Below the pieces are notes generated by a model. That model saw nothing but the letters and a program-made list of their open reading frames with translations, searched no databases and was not told where the DNA came from. A stretch of DNA of 64,000 nt from Sistotremastrum niveocremeum HHB9708 (taxonomy: Eukaryota > Basidiomycota > Agaricomycetes > Sistotremastrales > Sistotremastraceae): positions 595,825 to 659,824 of the forward strand of contig KV419398.1 of NCBI GenBank assembly GCA_001630475.1, in the 5' to 3' direction. The position numbers were made by a program, and so were the translations under genes. Positions 24,334 through 35,899 of this stretch are shown in pieces (the stretch's first letter is position 1; every line of letters starts with the position of its first letter).

Positions 24334-26487
24334 CTAGGAAATTTGTGCTGCTATCCGTTGGGCTCGGGCTTCTCTCTCTGCACATGCATCACACGTACTG
24401 TCAACCACTTTTCCCGTCGCGATGGCTACGCTGCACTGTTTCCTCACCATGCCCTCCACAGCACAATCCCAGCATTCCTGATAATCGATGAGGTAGACGG
24501 GACGTCCACAAGATGCCGACAGAAAAATCAGAGGTCGCAGTTGATTGTCATCTGTGCATCGTACGAAAAGGGCCGCATGGCGCTCGAACGGTCCGCCTCT
24601 TTCCTGGAGAGGATGATCTCTCCTCGATAGCTCTTCCAACAGAAGGCTTCTGTAATCCGATTGCCATGATTGCCAATTGTGTAGCCATTCTTCGTGCTCT
24701 CGTCGTGCCTTTGCATCTGACAACACACCTCGGTAACGTCCGTCGTTCTCTGGAGACCCGAACTCGCGGACATCTGAGTCTCTAGAGCCCATTGGCTTCA
24801 AAGGAATCTGGGAACGCATCTTCGTGCAATGCTCTTCAAAACCCTGAGAAGGAGGCTTCATCTGCATGAGAACACTCTTCGCTGACATCGAACAACGAGA
24901 TGCTATTTGATAGCGCTGGGTGTGGACGCATTTCTGTCCTAGACATATGACCGGTTTCCACCAGGTGTCGTAAGTCCTGCCCATGAATTCTGCCCCGAGC
25001 TTAATTGCTGTCTAATTGTGTTTGATACCTCCACGGAATAAAGGGAAGCCGTCCCGAATATCGGAGCTCATAGTTAAAGTGTATTGGGAACCATCATCGC
25101 CTGTCATGGTCTCGTCCTCACTATGAGAGCTAAACTCCTCGGTGGCGTGAGCGGATGGAAAATTCCAGGCGATATCGGGTTTAGGATGATGAGGCATGTA
25201 GACGAAGCGTCCTGTGACCGCATGGCTGATATCGCCATTGATGATAAACTGACTTTCATCAGATGGCGAAATTATCATCACCTTCGAATCAGGGTGATCA
25301 AGTGAACTCTCGGCGAGCTCGGGGAGCCAATTTCCACCAGCTATAATATCAGGTAAATCTGTGCCATTCCTGACTTTCGCCAGGGAAAAATAACCAGCTG
25401 CATCTTTCCAATCTTCTTCTAGCCAAGGAGTGTCAATGTCTATGCCTTGAAAGAGGGTGAAATCGTGCAAGATGGTGACTAGACGGATCAAGTCATTGGT
25501 GGATAAGTCGGATCCGATGGACATTTTGATTAAGGTTGCGGCGTCAATGATGGATGGTCCCCATCGCTGTGGTATTTCTGGAGGTAGTATCTCGCCTGGA
25601 GATTGTATGCGTACGGCTTGCTCGTCGAACCAAGACTCGACTGCAATAAGGAAATTGTCGAGGCATTCTTCGAGTATTGAACAGCCTCTGTCAATGCTCT
25701 CCTTAATATAGACGTCATAGATAAGCCGCATTCGTCCCGGACTTGTGGTAATTTTTTCAAGTAATGCAGGACATCCGCCACAAGTACAGAGGGACGAGTC
25801 GAGCGTGGGGAAAGTGACCGTGTTGTAGGTCTTCCTGTGAGCTTCGACAAATGGCAGCTTCCACAATTCAGGAACTCCAGAAGCATATTCCATCGGTTGA
25901 GTTAACCAATCGCTGACTGTGAGAGGAAAGGCTTCCGATTCATTGTCGTCCTCGGTATAAATCTCTGCGTCGACAAATATCAACGTGAGACTTCTTTGAA
26001 ACGTGGATAGGGTCGAGAAATGGAATCTATCCACGTTGTGAGGATCCTCATCATCTTTATGCCGAGCTCTCCAGATGGCGAGGTTGATGGCTACAATCCG
26101 ATCCGCCACTCTTTTCCATACATCCTTATTCAAAAATCGACGAAGATCTTTGCATAGGACAAATATTGCGGCAGTATCGCCTATGCTCGGCATTCGGTCC
26201 CACAAGCAGAAGTGCTGGAACAGCAAAGACCGAATGAGAGGGTCGTGTGCCCATTGGTGTACGGGATAGATTGTGCAGAAGCGCTCGTGGATGAAGGGAT
26301 CGGAAGAGAAAAATCCGCAATAGAAAAGATTCTGATAATATTCAGGACCATCGTCTCCGAACAGGTTTTTGGCCTCTGTATTGTCATATTCGCTGAAAGC
26401 ACATATCTCGTGGTATAGTGCGGTATGCGCCGGGTGGTTCACAAGCTCTCTCCCCGCAGATGATCTAGGCAAATTTGAGCTGGCCAC
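24334..26487 (-). CDS. Unknown protein, two exons
   Basis: Exon 1 (25030ish..26487) begins MASSNLPRSSAGRELVNHPA. It can be joined in frame to a second exon ending at 24334 by removing a 39-nt GT-AG intron (24990..25028), giving ..LFRGEFMGRTYDTWW... Without splicing the frame stops a few codons after the donor site (..GGIKHN). The second part has a run of cysteines near its start (CLGQKCVHTQ, RCSMSAK) and near its end (CWDCAVEG, CDACAERE) that might bind zinc in a MYND-like manner, but the spacing is not diagnostic. Acidic aromatic blocks fill exon 1 with no known domain. The intron is unusually short for this window, so the join is tentative. It is divergent from UDP-glucose dehydrogenase. 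Confidence 0.6.
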
Positions 26488-26967
26488 TAATACTCAGGGT
26501 TAAGATTTAGAAATACACTGGATTATCTAAGTCTCCTGTATTCTCGGCTGTTGAGAATTCCATTTGGGCCGACTGGCTTTCAAACGCTGCTTTCGAATTA
26601 AACTTGAAGGAGCCTGCAAACAAATTTGGTGCCTCAGTCATGTAAGCCAGCTCTGCCCTGGAGATAAAAAGATAGGAGAAGAGAAGGAGAAATCTGACGC
26701 TCACACAACACAAACATATTTCATGTTCCGAGTTGGATTACCGCGGCGAAAGCATCTCCATCGGCTTGTGCCTTGTTTTCGGATGTGGGATAGGGTTATG
26801 CCGAGCGTTGCCGGGCCGGCGCCGGTTCCAGAACTTGGTCAGGGGACGATCAGCAAGCTCCCTAATTCGCGTCCGCTGTTTTCATCAGAACAGCCCATAC
26901 CCTTCTTCCTCTCCTCTCTTGCACCAACGCTCCCTCCCCGTCGCTCTCTACCTTCATCTCATATCCA

Positions 26968-28753
26968 ATGGCCCCAGTCAAAGTTCGCAAGATTTGCTGC
27001 AGTGAGTTCATTAAAATGGTATCATTGCGCTTATCGGACACGTTCCTGACGCACCTCTTTTTTCTCCCTTTTGAAAAACGTGTATAGTCGGTGCAGGCTA
27101 CGTCGGTATGTCCAGCGCTCAAGCTCTGTCAACGATCTGCTCAACGCACGTCTCGAAAAAACCCAGGTGGACCAACATGCGCCGTTATTGCCCTCAAATG
27201 CCCTCACATCACAGTCACGATCGTTGATCTCAACAAAGCGCGTGTCGACGCGTGGAACTCGCCTGATTTCGACCTTCCCATCTATGAACCCGGTCTTGAA
27301 GACGTTGTACGACAAGCCAGAGGGAAGAATCTCTTTTTCAGCACGGATGTCGACAAGGGAATCGAAGAGGCCGATCTGATTTTCGTCAGTGTAAACACCC
27401 CTACCAAGAAGAGCGGTGTCGGTGCAGGCTTTGCTGCTGATCTCAAGTGAGCGTTTTCTGATCCAAAAGCAGTGATGGACCATGAGCGCTGACGAAAATC
27501 AGCTACGTTGAACTCGCGACGCGTCGCATTGCAGCTGTCGCTAACTCCTCTAAAATCGTTGTTGAAAAATCTACCGTTCCCTGTCGCACCGCTGAGTCTA
27601 TGCGCACCATCCTTGAAGCCAATTCCAAACCCAACTGCCGTTTCGATATTCTGTCCAACCCCGAATTCTTGGCTGAAGGGACCGCCATCCAAGATCTTTT
27701 CGCCCCAGATCGTGTCCTCATCGGTTCCCTTCAAACCCCCGAAGGAAAAGATGCTTGCGAAGCTCTTCGCTCCGTATATGCTAACTGGGTCCCGTAAGTT
27801 TTGTTTTCCCGGTTTCGTCTTTATCCGCTTTTCTTACTGAACGCCTTGTATCAGTTCAGAGCGCATTTTGACTGTGGGCCTTTGGTCTTCCGAGCTCTCC
27901 AAGCTTGCTGCGAACGCAATGCTAGCACAGCGCATCTCCTCCATCAACGCTCTCTCTGCGATCTGCGAAGCTACCGGTGCCAACATCGACGAAGTCGCCT
28001 ATGCCGTCGGCAAAGATAGCCGAGTCGGCCCTAAATTCCTCCGCGCATCCGTCGGGTTCGGCGGTTCATGCTTCCAGAAAGATATCCTCAACTTGGTGTA
28101 CCTCTCTGAGTCATTGCATTTGCCTGAAGTCGCCGCCTACTGGCGTCAGGTCGTGGAGATGAATGAGTACCAGAAGAGAAGATTCTCGAAGAGAGTCGTT
28201 GATACTCTTTTCAATACCATCACTGGAAAGAAGATCGCTGTCCTTGGATTCGCTTTCAAGGCTGACACTGGTGACACGCGTGAGAGCGCCGCTATCACCC
28301 TCATCAAGAACTTCCAGGCGGAGAAGGCATTCGTCACTATCTACGACCCTCAGGTTCCTCACGCTCAGATCTGGGAGGATTTGAAGGAGGCCTCTCCTCA
28401 TCTGACTCTCGAGCAAAGTATGTGTTCTTCTTCACCCGCCTTCAGCCTTTGAACTTATGTTGTGATGTAGTTCAAAAGCAAGTCACGATAACTTCCTCGG
28501 CTGTCGAAGCTTGCAACAAGGCGGAAGCCGTCGTCATCGCCACCGAGTGGAAGGAATTCCGCGAGATTGACTGGCAGGATATCCACTCTCGCATGAGCAA
28601 GCCTGCTTTCTTGTTCGACGGTAGACTTCTCGTTGACGCCGAGAAACTGAGGACTATTGGGTTCAAGGTTCGTTCACTTCAATGTCAATTATGGTTTGAA
28701 ACTCATCCACATGTATGCAGGTTACTACCATTGGTCGCGGCGAGGTCCTCTAG
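26968..28753 (+). CDS. UGDH: UDP-glucose 6-dehydrogenase
   Basis: Oxidises UDP-glucose to UDP-glucuronate with two NAD+, supplying UDP-glucuronate and UDP-xylose for wall or capsule glycans in the cytosol. The spliced protein reads [20 protein letters not shown] onward and matches animal and fungal UGDH throughout. Visible parts are the Rossmann motif [36 protein letters not shown], the catalytic cysteine block [30 protein letters not shown] and the C-terminal FDGR. Introns split the N-terminus heavily: exon 1 is 26968..27001 and exon 2 is only 18 nt (27088..27105). The protein ends TTIGRGEVL at 28753. All catalytic residues are present. It shares a 480-bp divergent promoter region with the gene to its left. 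Confidence 0.95.
27088..27105 (+). other. 18-nt micro-exon of UGDH
   Basis: TCGGTGCAGGCTACGTCG is flanked by a TATAG acceptor and a GTATGT donor. With one base from exon 1 and two from exon 3 it encodes IGAGYVGG, the NAD-binding glycine motif. No other reading of this interval restores the motif. Confidence 0.85.
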
Positions 28754-29703
28754 ACTATTGTACCGTCACTATAGAATCAGTATATGCTCTACATTGAGCC
28801 TCAGTTCGGATATCGGCCCATCGTGTGCTATAGACTTTTTCCCGTAGATTCTGTGTCTGTTATCTTAAGGACCCCTTTCCTTTGCGCTCCACTGCCACTG
28901 CCACATCGCCTAGCCCCCCACCTTTCCTTCATAGTTTTACAGTAATACCGGGTCCTGGAATTTGTTTCGAGCCTCTCCTTCCAGGTTGTTTGTTTGACAT
29001 ACTAGTTAGCTATAGAAGAAAAGAATAGCAGTCCTGTTCCATGTTTTGCCTGGAAAATGTGTAGTCTGCTTGTAGTCAAGATGACAAGTACCACTTGCAG
29101 AATTCACCTTCAAGAGTAGCCACATGCACAAACGAGAGTGTCATCGCGCTCGAAATATGGGTTCCGATCAATTTCAATGCATTGGTATTTTGTGTTCTAT
29201 TTTCGTTCGTAATTCCGAGTAACTGTAGAGATGTATAAAACAATTCTGTGCTTGAAAGGGTTTATGATTTCAGAATGGGAAAAAAATGAATTAGGCACGG
29301 AAATCGCGTGCGAAGTCGTAACAGCAAAAAAATGTAGAACGTGACGTTTCAGAGATTGGGATAAGGGATTGAGGACTACGATAAAAGAAAACGCAGATCC
29401 CTATAGCCGTCGAGTAGTCGTGAACAAGTGGGATCTTAACCCAGTGCACACCTCAAATAGCACTAGTCGTAATGTAACAGAAGGGAATGGAGAAAGGTAA
29501 AGAAGAAGGTAAAAGCAATGGATGAAAAGAAGGGATTAAGAAGGAAGGTCGTGAGAAAAGAGTGGACAAATGAAACCGTTAGGTCTCGACAATACGCAAG
29601 TTGCTTTGTCCTTGAGATCCTCGTCGCTTTCTCTTCGAAGGGGTATCAGACTGGTTCTCGAGGTAACCATCCCTCGGAGAATGCATAACGTCTCTGTTCA
29701 ACT
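28754..29703. other. Convergent 3' regions, no gene recognised
   Basis: Lies between the 3' ends of UGDH (+) and LCB2 (-). AT-rich, with no domain-bearing frame. Probably untranslated regions and spacer. Confidence 0.45.
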
Positions 29704-31867
29704 TCACTCCATTTCCACAAGTTCCACCGCCCTGCGTTTGATCTCTTCCAATGGCCACCTGTCTCCGCTGCCGTGTTTGAGATCAATGAGATCTCCAATT
29801 TCGTCACATGCATCAAGCACCAGATCGACATCCTCTTTAGTATGGGATGCGCTCAAGCAGAATCGCACTCTGCTGGTCACGAGAGGGGTGGCAGGGTAAC
29901 CGACAACGACGACGACAATAGGTGTCTTCCTCTCAAGCATCAAGCGAGAGAACTGGGACATTTTGCCTGGGTGGAAGAGGAGGAGAGGAACGATAGGTGC
30001 ATCGGCATGACCGTAGGTGATGAAACCCAGTTTGATGAGTGCGCGCGAAAGGTAGCGCGCGTTGAACGCGAGACGCCGGAGACGGACGCGTCCTTCTTCG
30101 CCCGAACGAAGGGAAGGTGAAAGCTCAATCCAGGATGGGAGGCATGAGGCAGGAACGGGGCCGCGATAGTCGCGCGAGTCATCTGTTGCCGCTGTCACGG
30201 TATGCGAAGAGGTCAATGCGGATGAAGGAGCAGAAGATTCTACGCCGGTAATGCAGCTCAGCGAGGCAATGATCTGCGTCAGGATAGCGGGCGCCATGGA
30301 CTCGGCGTATGCATTAGCATGGGAACGAAGACGGAGACGGGAGACGAGAGCATGTGATCCTGCAATGTAGCCTCCTGCAGCCCCAAATGATTTGGTGAAT
30401 GTACCCATGAGGATGTCGATAGAATGAGGCGGGATGTTGAAGTAGTCCGCTACGCCGCGTCCATGCGCACCCAGGGCACCAATGGAATGAGCTTCGTCAA
30501 CATAGAGGTAGAACTAAAGCTTCGTGAGTAAAAGAGTTACGATGGTGGAATAAACAATATACCTTATATTTTTGCTTGAGCTTAACAATGGCAGGGAGGT
30601 CTAAGAGCGTCCCTTCCATGCTATACAGCCCTTCAACGATGAGCAAAATCTTCTTCCAAGGCCTGTGAGTCCTAGGTTGTCCTTGCGAAATCGCTTCGCG
30701 CAACAGACTTTCGAGGTCTTTCATGTCATTATGTTTGAACATTCTGACGCTCGCTCCACTCAATCGGACTCCGAATCTGATAGAGGCGTGGTTGTATTCA
30801 TCCGAAATGACGAGACAGCCTTTGCCCACAAGAGCGGGAATGGTTGCAGAGTTGGTCGCGAATCCCATAGACGTAATGAGAGCGTCTTCTTGTCCGACAA
30901 ACCGAGCGACGAGCGCTTCGGCCGCGACATGAAGGTCGAGGGTACCCCCCTGCGATCTCGAACCGCAAGCGGAAATTCCATAGCGATTGAGGGATTCTTC
31001 TACAGCGTCAGCGCACGCTCCACGAGCCTGGGCGAAACCGAGATAATTGTACGAAGACACGTTCAATGCGCGCGTCTTTGTCCCGGTGAATTTGAAAGTG
31101 TTCAGCTCATCCTCTGAGACTCGGTCCAACAATGTGATGGTACGCCCCGGGACGCCAGTTACGGGTCTGGAGAAACAATCGTCGAGACGAGTTTTGAGCC
31201 TCCTCGTGTAAAACGAGTCGAAGTCCGAGTTGAGCGCGGCGTAACCGTTGAAAGGCATCAAATGTCGGTAATCTTTGGGGTAGAATTTCTTTCCAAAGAA
31301 GTCGCGGATGTGTCCAATGATGATGAGAAGAAGGTATGAGATGTACGTCGTGAAAAGGATGTAGTAGGGTGGGTCTTCCTCAACATGTCCGCTGACGGGA
31401 CGACTGGGGTCGTGGTGGGGAGTATACCGATAAGCCTCGTTTGAACAATGTCCAAATTCTGAATGACGAGTGGTATAGACGATTTCAGAGGTGGGTGGGA
31501 CGGATGGAAAAGAGAGGCCGTCGTCGACGAGCTCTGCAATCTCTGTGTCGTCTGACGACGAGGTGTACATTGACGACGACGCGATGGACAAAGCGGGCGT
31601 CGTGGAAGGAGATGAGACTCGACTTCCATTGACACCAACGACGTTGCGTGCCAGAGCATCCTTGTGAGATAACGCAGAGAGATACTCTGCAGCAGACGAT
31701 TTTCCGCTAAGGGATGGACTGGAACGTTTCTTGGAGGTCATCATTGAGACCGGCGTGGCCATTGGGGACAACAGTGTGGAAGGCATCACCGTCAACGTCC
31801 TGGACGACGAGAGTGCGAGACAAACGACGAGAGGAAAAGGACGAGGAGAAAGACAAGCTCGATTCAA
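29704..31867 (-). CDS. LCB2: Serine palmitoyltransferase subunit 2
   Basis: PLP-dependent catalytic subunit of serine palmitoyltransferase, the ER enzyme that condenses serine and palmitoyl-CoA in the first step of sphingolipid synthesis, acting with LCB1. Visible features are a Ser-rich N-terminal tail, one membrane segment (YYILFTTYISYLLLIIIGHI), NVSSYNYLGFAQ, GSRSQGGTLDLH, DEYNHASIRFG, VEGLYSMEGTL, and after the intron at about 30.5 kb FYLYVDEAHSIGALG and the PLP-lysine motif GTFTKSFGAAGGYI. The intron (about 30.51-30.56 kb) joins KQKYK to FYLYVDEAH. The true start may be 31867 or one of the downstream methionines (MPSTLL, about 31786, or MTSKKR, about 31741); the first ~40 residues are not conserved in the family. 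A Ser/Thr-rich insertion follows the PLP region. Confidence 0.93.
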
Positions 31868-31962
31868 GCCCGCCTGAACCCGGATGGAAAGCCAGGCCGG
31901 GGCGCGCCTTTTTTGCCCGCATTAGTCAGCGTCTTCTTCAAAGGTGGGGAAAATCATTTTAT

Positions 31963-33359
31963 TTATTCCTTCTGTCTACTTTGCTCTCGAACCTGTTTTG
32001 CTCGTAGGGCTCTGCCTACTCTACTAACATTTTCACGTCCTATTTTCTCAGATATCCAAAATCCTGTTTCCGCAAGCGCAGTCAGGTCAACCCCTGTCTC
32101 GTACCCTGACCCGTGAAGGGCGTAAACCACATCCTGTGTATGGAGTGAGAACTGATGGAACACAATTGAAAGGAAGACAAACTTCTGTTGCTACATTTCC
32201 TGTTGCCCCAGGGGAGTAAGGGCATCCACCCAGTCCCGCCACTAGAATCAGGAAGTCACAAGAATTCACCATCGAGGTAGAAGGAAACGATGAGCTCGCG
32301 GAATCATCGCAACGAAAGTCTTCGGCTTACGGACCTGAACTATCCACCGTCCGGACACCCATCTGCATTTCCGGTCAACACCCAATACCCAATGAAGGTG
32401 GCGAACTGCACTTACAGAAACAGCTTGCATCACATTCGCTACGGCCATTCCGAAGGTATCATGCGTCTGCACCCGAGATGCGGATCAATGATCGCTCTCA
32501 AACAGCGGCCATCAATCGGAGCTCACATGTGCCTACGGACAATACGAGATTAGATCGGTCAATCCACCCAACTCGGTAATGTTCGGAGTCAAGACTCGAT
32601 TAAAGACTCACAGCTAGTGTGCTAACGTTGACGCTTCCCGTAACGTCATTCAACATGTCTTCCCAGTCTTTTGGCGTCCCCATACCTACCGTATCGCCGA
32701 GACTGACTTCATAACATCCCATTTCTAAGAGTTTCTGAGTCACCTCTCGTACTCTCGCGGGTACCACTTTGCCTTCAAAAGGACAGACGATGACCATAGA
32801 TACATAACCGCGCACCCGAAGACCAGCAGAGATAGCTCGTTCGACGACAGGCGCGAGCCGCTCGATAGACTCGGCGACCGTACAATTTGTATTCGCGCGT
32901 GCAAAAGAGTCGGTCGTCGCTGTGAACACAGCAATCTCATCCGTTAAAGGTTCAGATGAGGTTGACGATTGGAGAAGAGATAACAGGGAGTCGAGCCCTT
33001 TCATATTTGGCACAAGAACAGGATAGTGAATCTCCTTCGAGTGATGAATCTGCTTGAGAACCTCTGCGGTACCAGCCATCTATAAGACCACAATGAAGTC
33101 AGAGCGTCTTCAATGAAGCTATTCTACGCACCTGAGGAACCCATTTGGGCGAAACGAACGAGCCAGCTTCAATGTCCTTCAGTCCAGCTCTCCCAAGTCG
33201 GTTGATCAACGAGACTTTGACGTCCTCTGGTACAATCTGCTTCTCGTTTTGAAGCCCGTCTCGAGGACCAACTTCAACTATTCGTACGGCTGTCGTACTG
33301 GCATACCGTGCTCGCCGTATTGATTTTCCTAGACGATAGATGAGACGAGGCTGGAGCAT
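31963..33359 (-). CDS. HMGCL: Hydroxymethylglutaryl-CoA lyase
   Basis: Cleaves HMG-CoA to acetyl-CoA and acetoacetate, the last step of mitochondrial leucine breakdown. The start at 33359 gives [20 protein letters not shown], a basic presequence, better than the upstream ATG at 33470. Motifs in order: [12 protein letters not shown] (metal-binding Asp), [48 protein letters not shown] (the two metal-ligand histidines), [20 protein letters not shown] (catalytic cysteine loop) and the C-terminal [10 protein letters not shown]. The 3' half is split into very small exons: 32527..32532 (6 nt), 32416..32466 (51 nt) and 32335..32362 (28 nt). Only with all of them is the family sequence continuous. It is divergent from the F-box-like gene starting 250 bp away. 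Confidence 0.92.
32335..32362 (-). other. 28-nt micro-exon of HMG-CoA lyase
   Basis: Encodes MGVRTVDSS plus one base of the next codon, completing [15 protein letters not shown]. It is flanked by an ATGCAG acceptor and a GTCCGT donor; the introns are 53 nt (32363..32415) and 93 nt (32242..32334). Confidence 0.85.
32527..32532 (-). other. 6-nt micro-exon of HMG-CoA lyase
   Basis: On the minus strand GCACAT sits between a TCCGTAG acceptor and a GTGAGC donor. It is phase 0 and encodes Ala-His. It joins STLA to THDTFG, giving LAAHTHDTFG. The flanking introns are 79 nt (32533..32611) and 60 nt (32467..32526). Reading through instead meets a stop a few codons later. Confidence 0.8.
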
Positions 33360-33608
33360 GGTTGGAATACGGGTTCTCCGAATCCGGATCCGATTACTAT
33401 CCGGCTTCCCATCGGCTCCGCGAAGGCTGCCGAGCTCGGCATCGTCCAAGTGTCGAAGCCAAACATGCAATAAACATCAGCGTTTACGGTGAGCTCCCAA
33501 GATTCCAAGGTTTATCGAACGATTTTGACGCGATATTTAGCTGCATACAGCGCTGTGGATGTTCTCAAATCTCTCAGGAGGGCTCAGCGATTTTTCCCCA
33601 AGTAAAGT

Positions 33609-34882
33609 ATGGGAAAGTCGCGAAGAAAAACATCGACGAGGCGACGCCACGACATCCAGGAAGATGTGTCGTCCGACGCGTTCCAAGCTCAGGCATCGAC
33701 TCGAATGTCCCAACCAGTAACGCTCCCTATTGAACTCATTTCCATGATCATCGATGAGTACGCCTTACAGCCAGGAGATTTTGTTCACAAAGAAGGGGGC
33801 TTGGCCAGGTTTGCCCGATGCTCCCGAGCTTTTCAAGAGCCGGCTGAGCGAAGACTCTACCGAAATGTCGAATATTCCATCGGCACTCTCGTCGCACAAA
33901 AAATCGCTGCAGTTCTCCGGTCTCGAGCTGCCCCTTACGTTCGAAATCTATTCATCTACGGATACGGACCCGCCGTCCGACGAGGGAGATCCTCTTCGAG
34001 ACACGGAGTTTCTGCCTTGCCTTTCAAGTCAATGGTGGGGTTGCGGCGCCTACAGCTTTCGTGCGCCGCCAGTGATGAGAACGATATTGGAACCCTTATC
34101 AACCCCGAGCTTTTCCACCTTCTGGAGACAGAGCTACCCGAGAACATCCTGCTGAAGTTCGTCTGTCGAAGACACCTTCTCCCCTCGAATCTCAAATTCC
34201 TTAACCGGCAATCTACCATTGAAAGCCTTGTATTCCGGTTTCTACCACTGGTCGGATACGTTGAACCGCGAAACCATCGTCCACCGTTCACCAAACTAAT
34301 CGAACTCAACACGGCGAAAATGAATGATGCGGTCATGTCTCTCATGGAGGGCACGAATATTCGGTCTTTTGGCGCTGAATCTTTCTACATACATCCAAAT
34401 TGGAGCGCCGCAAGTAGGAATCTCTGCGTTCTAGACCTTGCCTTCTGCTGCATTGGCCCCAGTGTGTTGCCGGAGCTGATCGCGTGCTCACCTGGTCTCC
34501 GATTGTTGTTTTTTGCCCTTGGCGACCAATGGCTAGTGGATCAGGTCAGTGCATTCAAATCCATGTCGTCAACTGAGTAGCTCATGAGAAAATGAAATGA
34601 CAGGCAAACGTCTTCCAAATATTGGCCGGTCTTGAGCATTTGAAATATCTAGGTCTCAGGCTTACCGTACCGGTTTCGTACATCGCACGTTTCGCTCCTC
34701 CAGACTCGGAAGTGAACAAGTCTCTCGAAGCTATTCTCATGACCTCAGACGTCAACGGCGTGGTAGAGGTGGTTAAGACCCAAAACGAAACATGGGAAAG
34801 AACTGTGGAGAGCCCAATTGAGGCGGATTGGATAATGATGCACGCCAGTCTCGTCTTGTCTCAAGATGTGCCATTAAAGTAG
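33609..34882 (+). CDS. F-box-like protein, paralog D
   Basis: Exon 1 runs from 33609 to 34544, a 59-nt intron is 34545..34603 (contains stop codons), and exon 2 ends at 34882. The N-terminus is Lys/Arg-rich (MGKSRRKTSTRRRHD). The F-box-like motif LPIELISMIIDEYAL starts near residue 37. Family blocks are AERRLYRNVEY, VLRSRAAPYVRNL, YGPAVRRGRSS, GVSALPF, LPENILLKFVCRR and LCVLDLAFCCIGPSV. The exon-2 start ANVFQILAGLEHLKYLGL aligns with the exon-2 starts of the other copies. It is closest to the next gene at 35.9 kb and to the copy at 7.9 kb. Its substrate-adaptor role is inferred only from the F-box-like motif. Confidence 0.75.
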
Positions 34883-35899
34883 CGAAGATTCCTAAAAGTT
34901 GTGCGAACCAGACATGAACGAGCGGATGTTCTGAAGCAATCTGAAGCGTATTTATCCAATACACGGTCTCCAGACTTGTCACTCTCTGCTTTCAACGGGT
35001 CGACACATCCAACTATGGTCCAAAAATGAGGACGGTGAATTCCCTAATCCCGCATGTCATGAGGAGTCCGTTTAGAGTGACAACGGCTTGCTCAAAACAT
35101 TGGAAATAACAGGCTGACTGAGCGCATAAATATTGTACCGTTCGCCTTGGCCGGATAGCGGAGACAAACATGTAGCAAACAAGTGTCCCTAGCCTTTCGA
35201 CATGGGGGTCGGCAGCGACGCGCCAAACTTTCAACTCCGACAGGACGAGGCTTTGGCAGGGATCCAAGGCAAATTATCAATGGGACGCAACCACACACTT
35301 TCGAATCTAAATTCTGCGCGGGATGAGATCTATGATGTAGGGGTAATGGGTTCTTGAGAGCAGAATTTCGAAATTTGCGGTCCTTCCTTATAATAGGCCC
35401 CTGACATGCTATATGCAGCTTTCTACAGGCACTTGAATGAAATTTCGAGCTCAAGACATTGACAAGGAGCTCAAACTGGTTCGATCTGTCAATTTAATTT
35501 TTGGAGATTGAGTGTGTTTCGGTACATTTGCCCCCGTCAACGAAAGGGCAAGAAAATAAATTACGTCATGCATTCGACGCGTCGCGACAGGCAGTTTTCT
35601 TGACTTTTCGCTTTCTCCGATCTTTCCTGTCGAAGAAACCATGCCATTAGCTATTTAGGATGTTTTATAGTCTATCATATTACTTTGGAGAATTTACGTG
35701 GTCACTGACTTTGTCTACAACCTTTTGAACAAGTTTGCCACAGCGTGATAAGAAAAAGCTTATGTAAGAGTCACGGAATCGCAACCGTGGCTGCCGAGCC
35801 CCATTCGACACTATTCTCGGGCTCCTAGCGAGACAACCAGGCTCCAGATTACCTTCAATCCTTGAGCTACACTTCGAGACAACACTGCCTTGATATGTA
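34883..35899. other. Intergenic between F-box-like paralogs D and E
   Basis: About 1 kb with only unsupported short frames on both strands. No repeat or RNA gene was seen. It should contain the promoter of paralog E; no clear TATA box. Confidence 0.4.

Noticed and set aside
33359-33470. Upstream ATG (33470) as the start of HMG-CoA lyase
   Set aside because: It adds a mixed-charge stretch before a good mitochondrial presequence that begins at the 33359 ATG.
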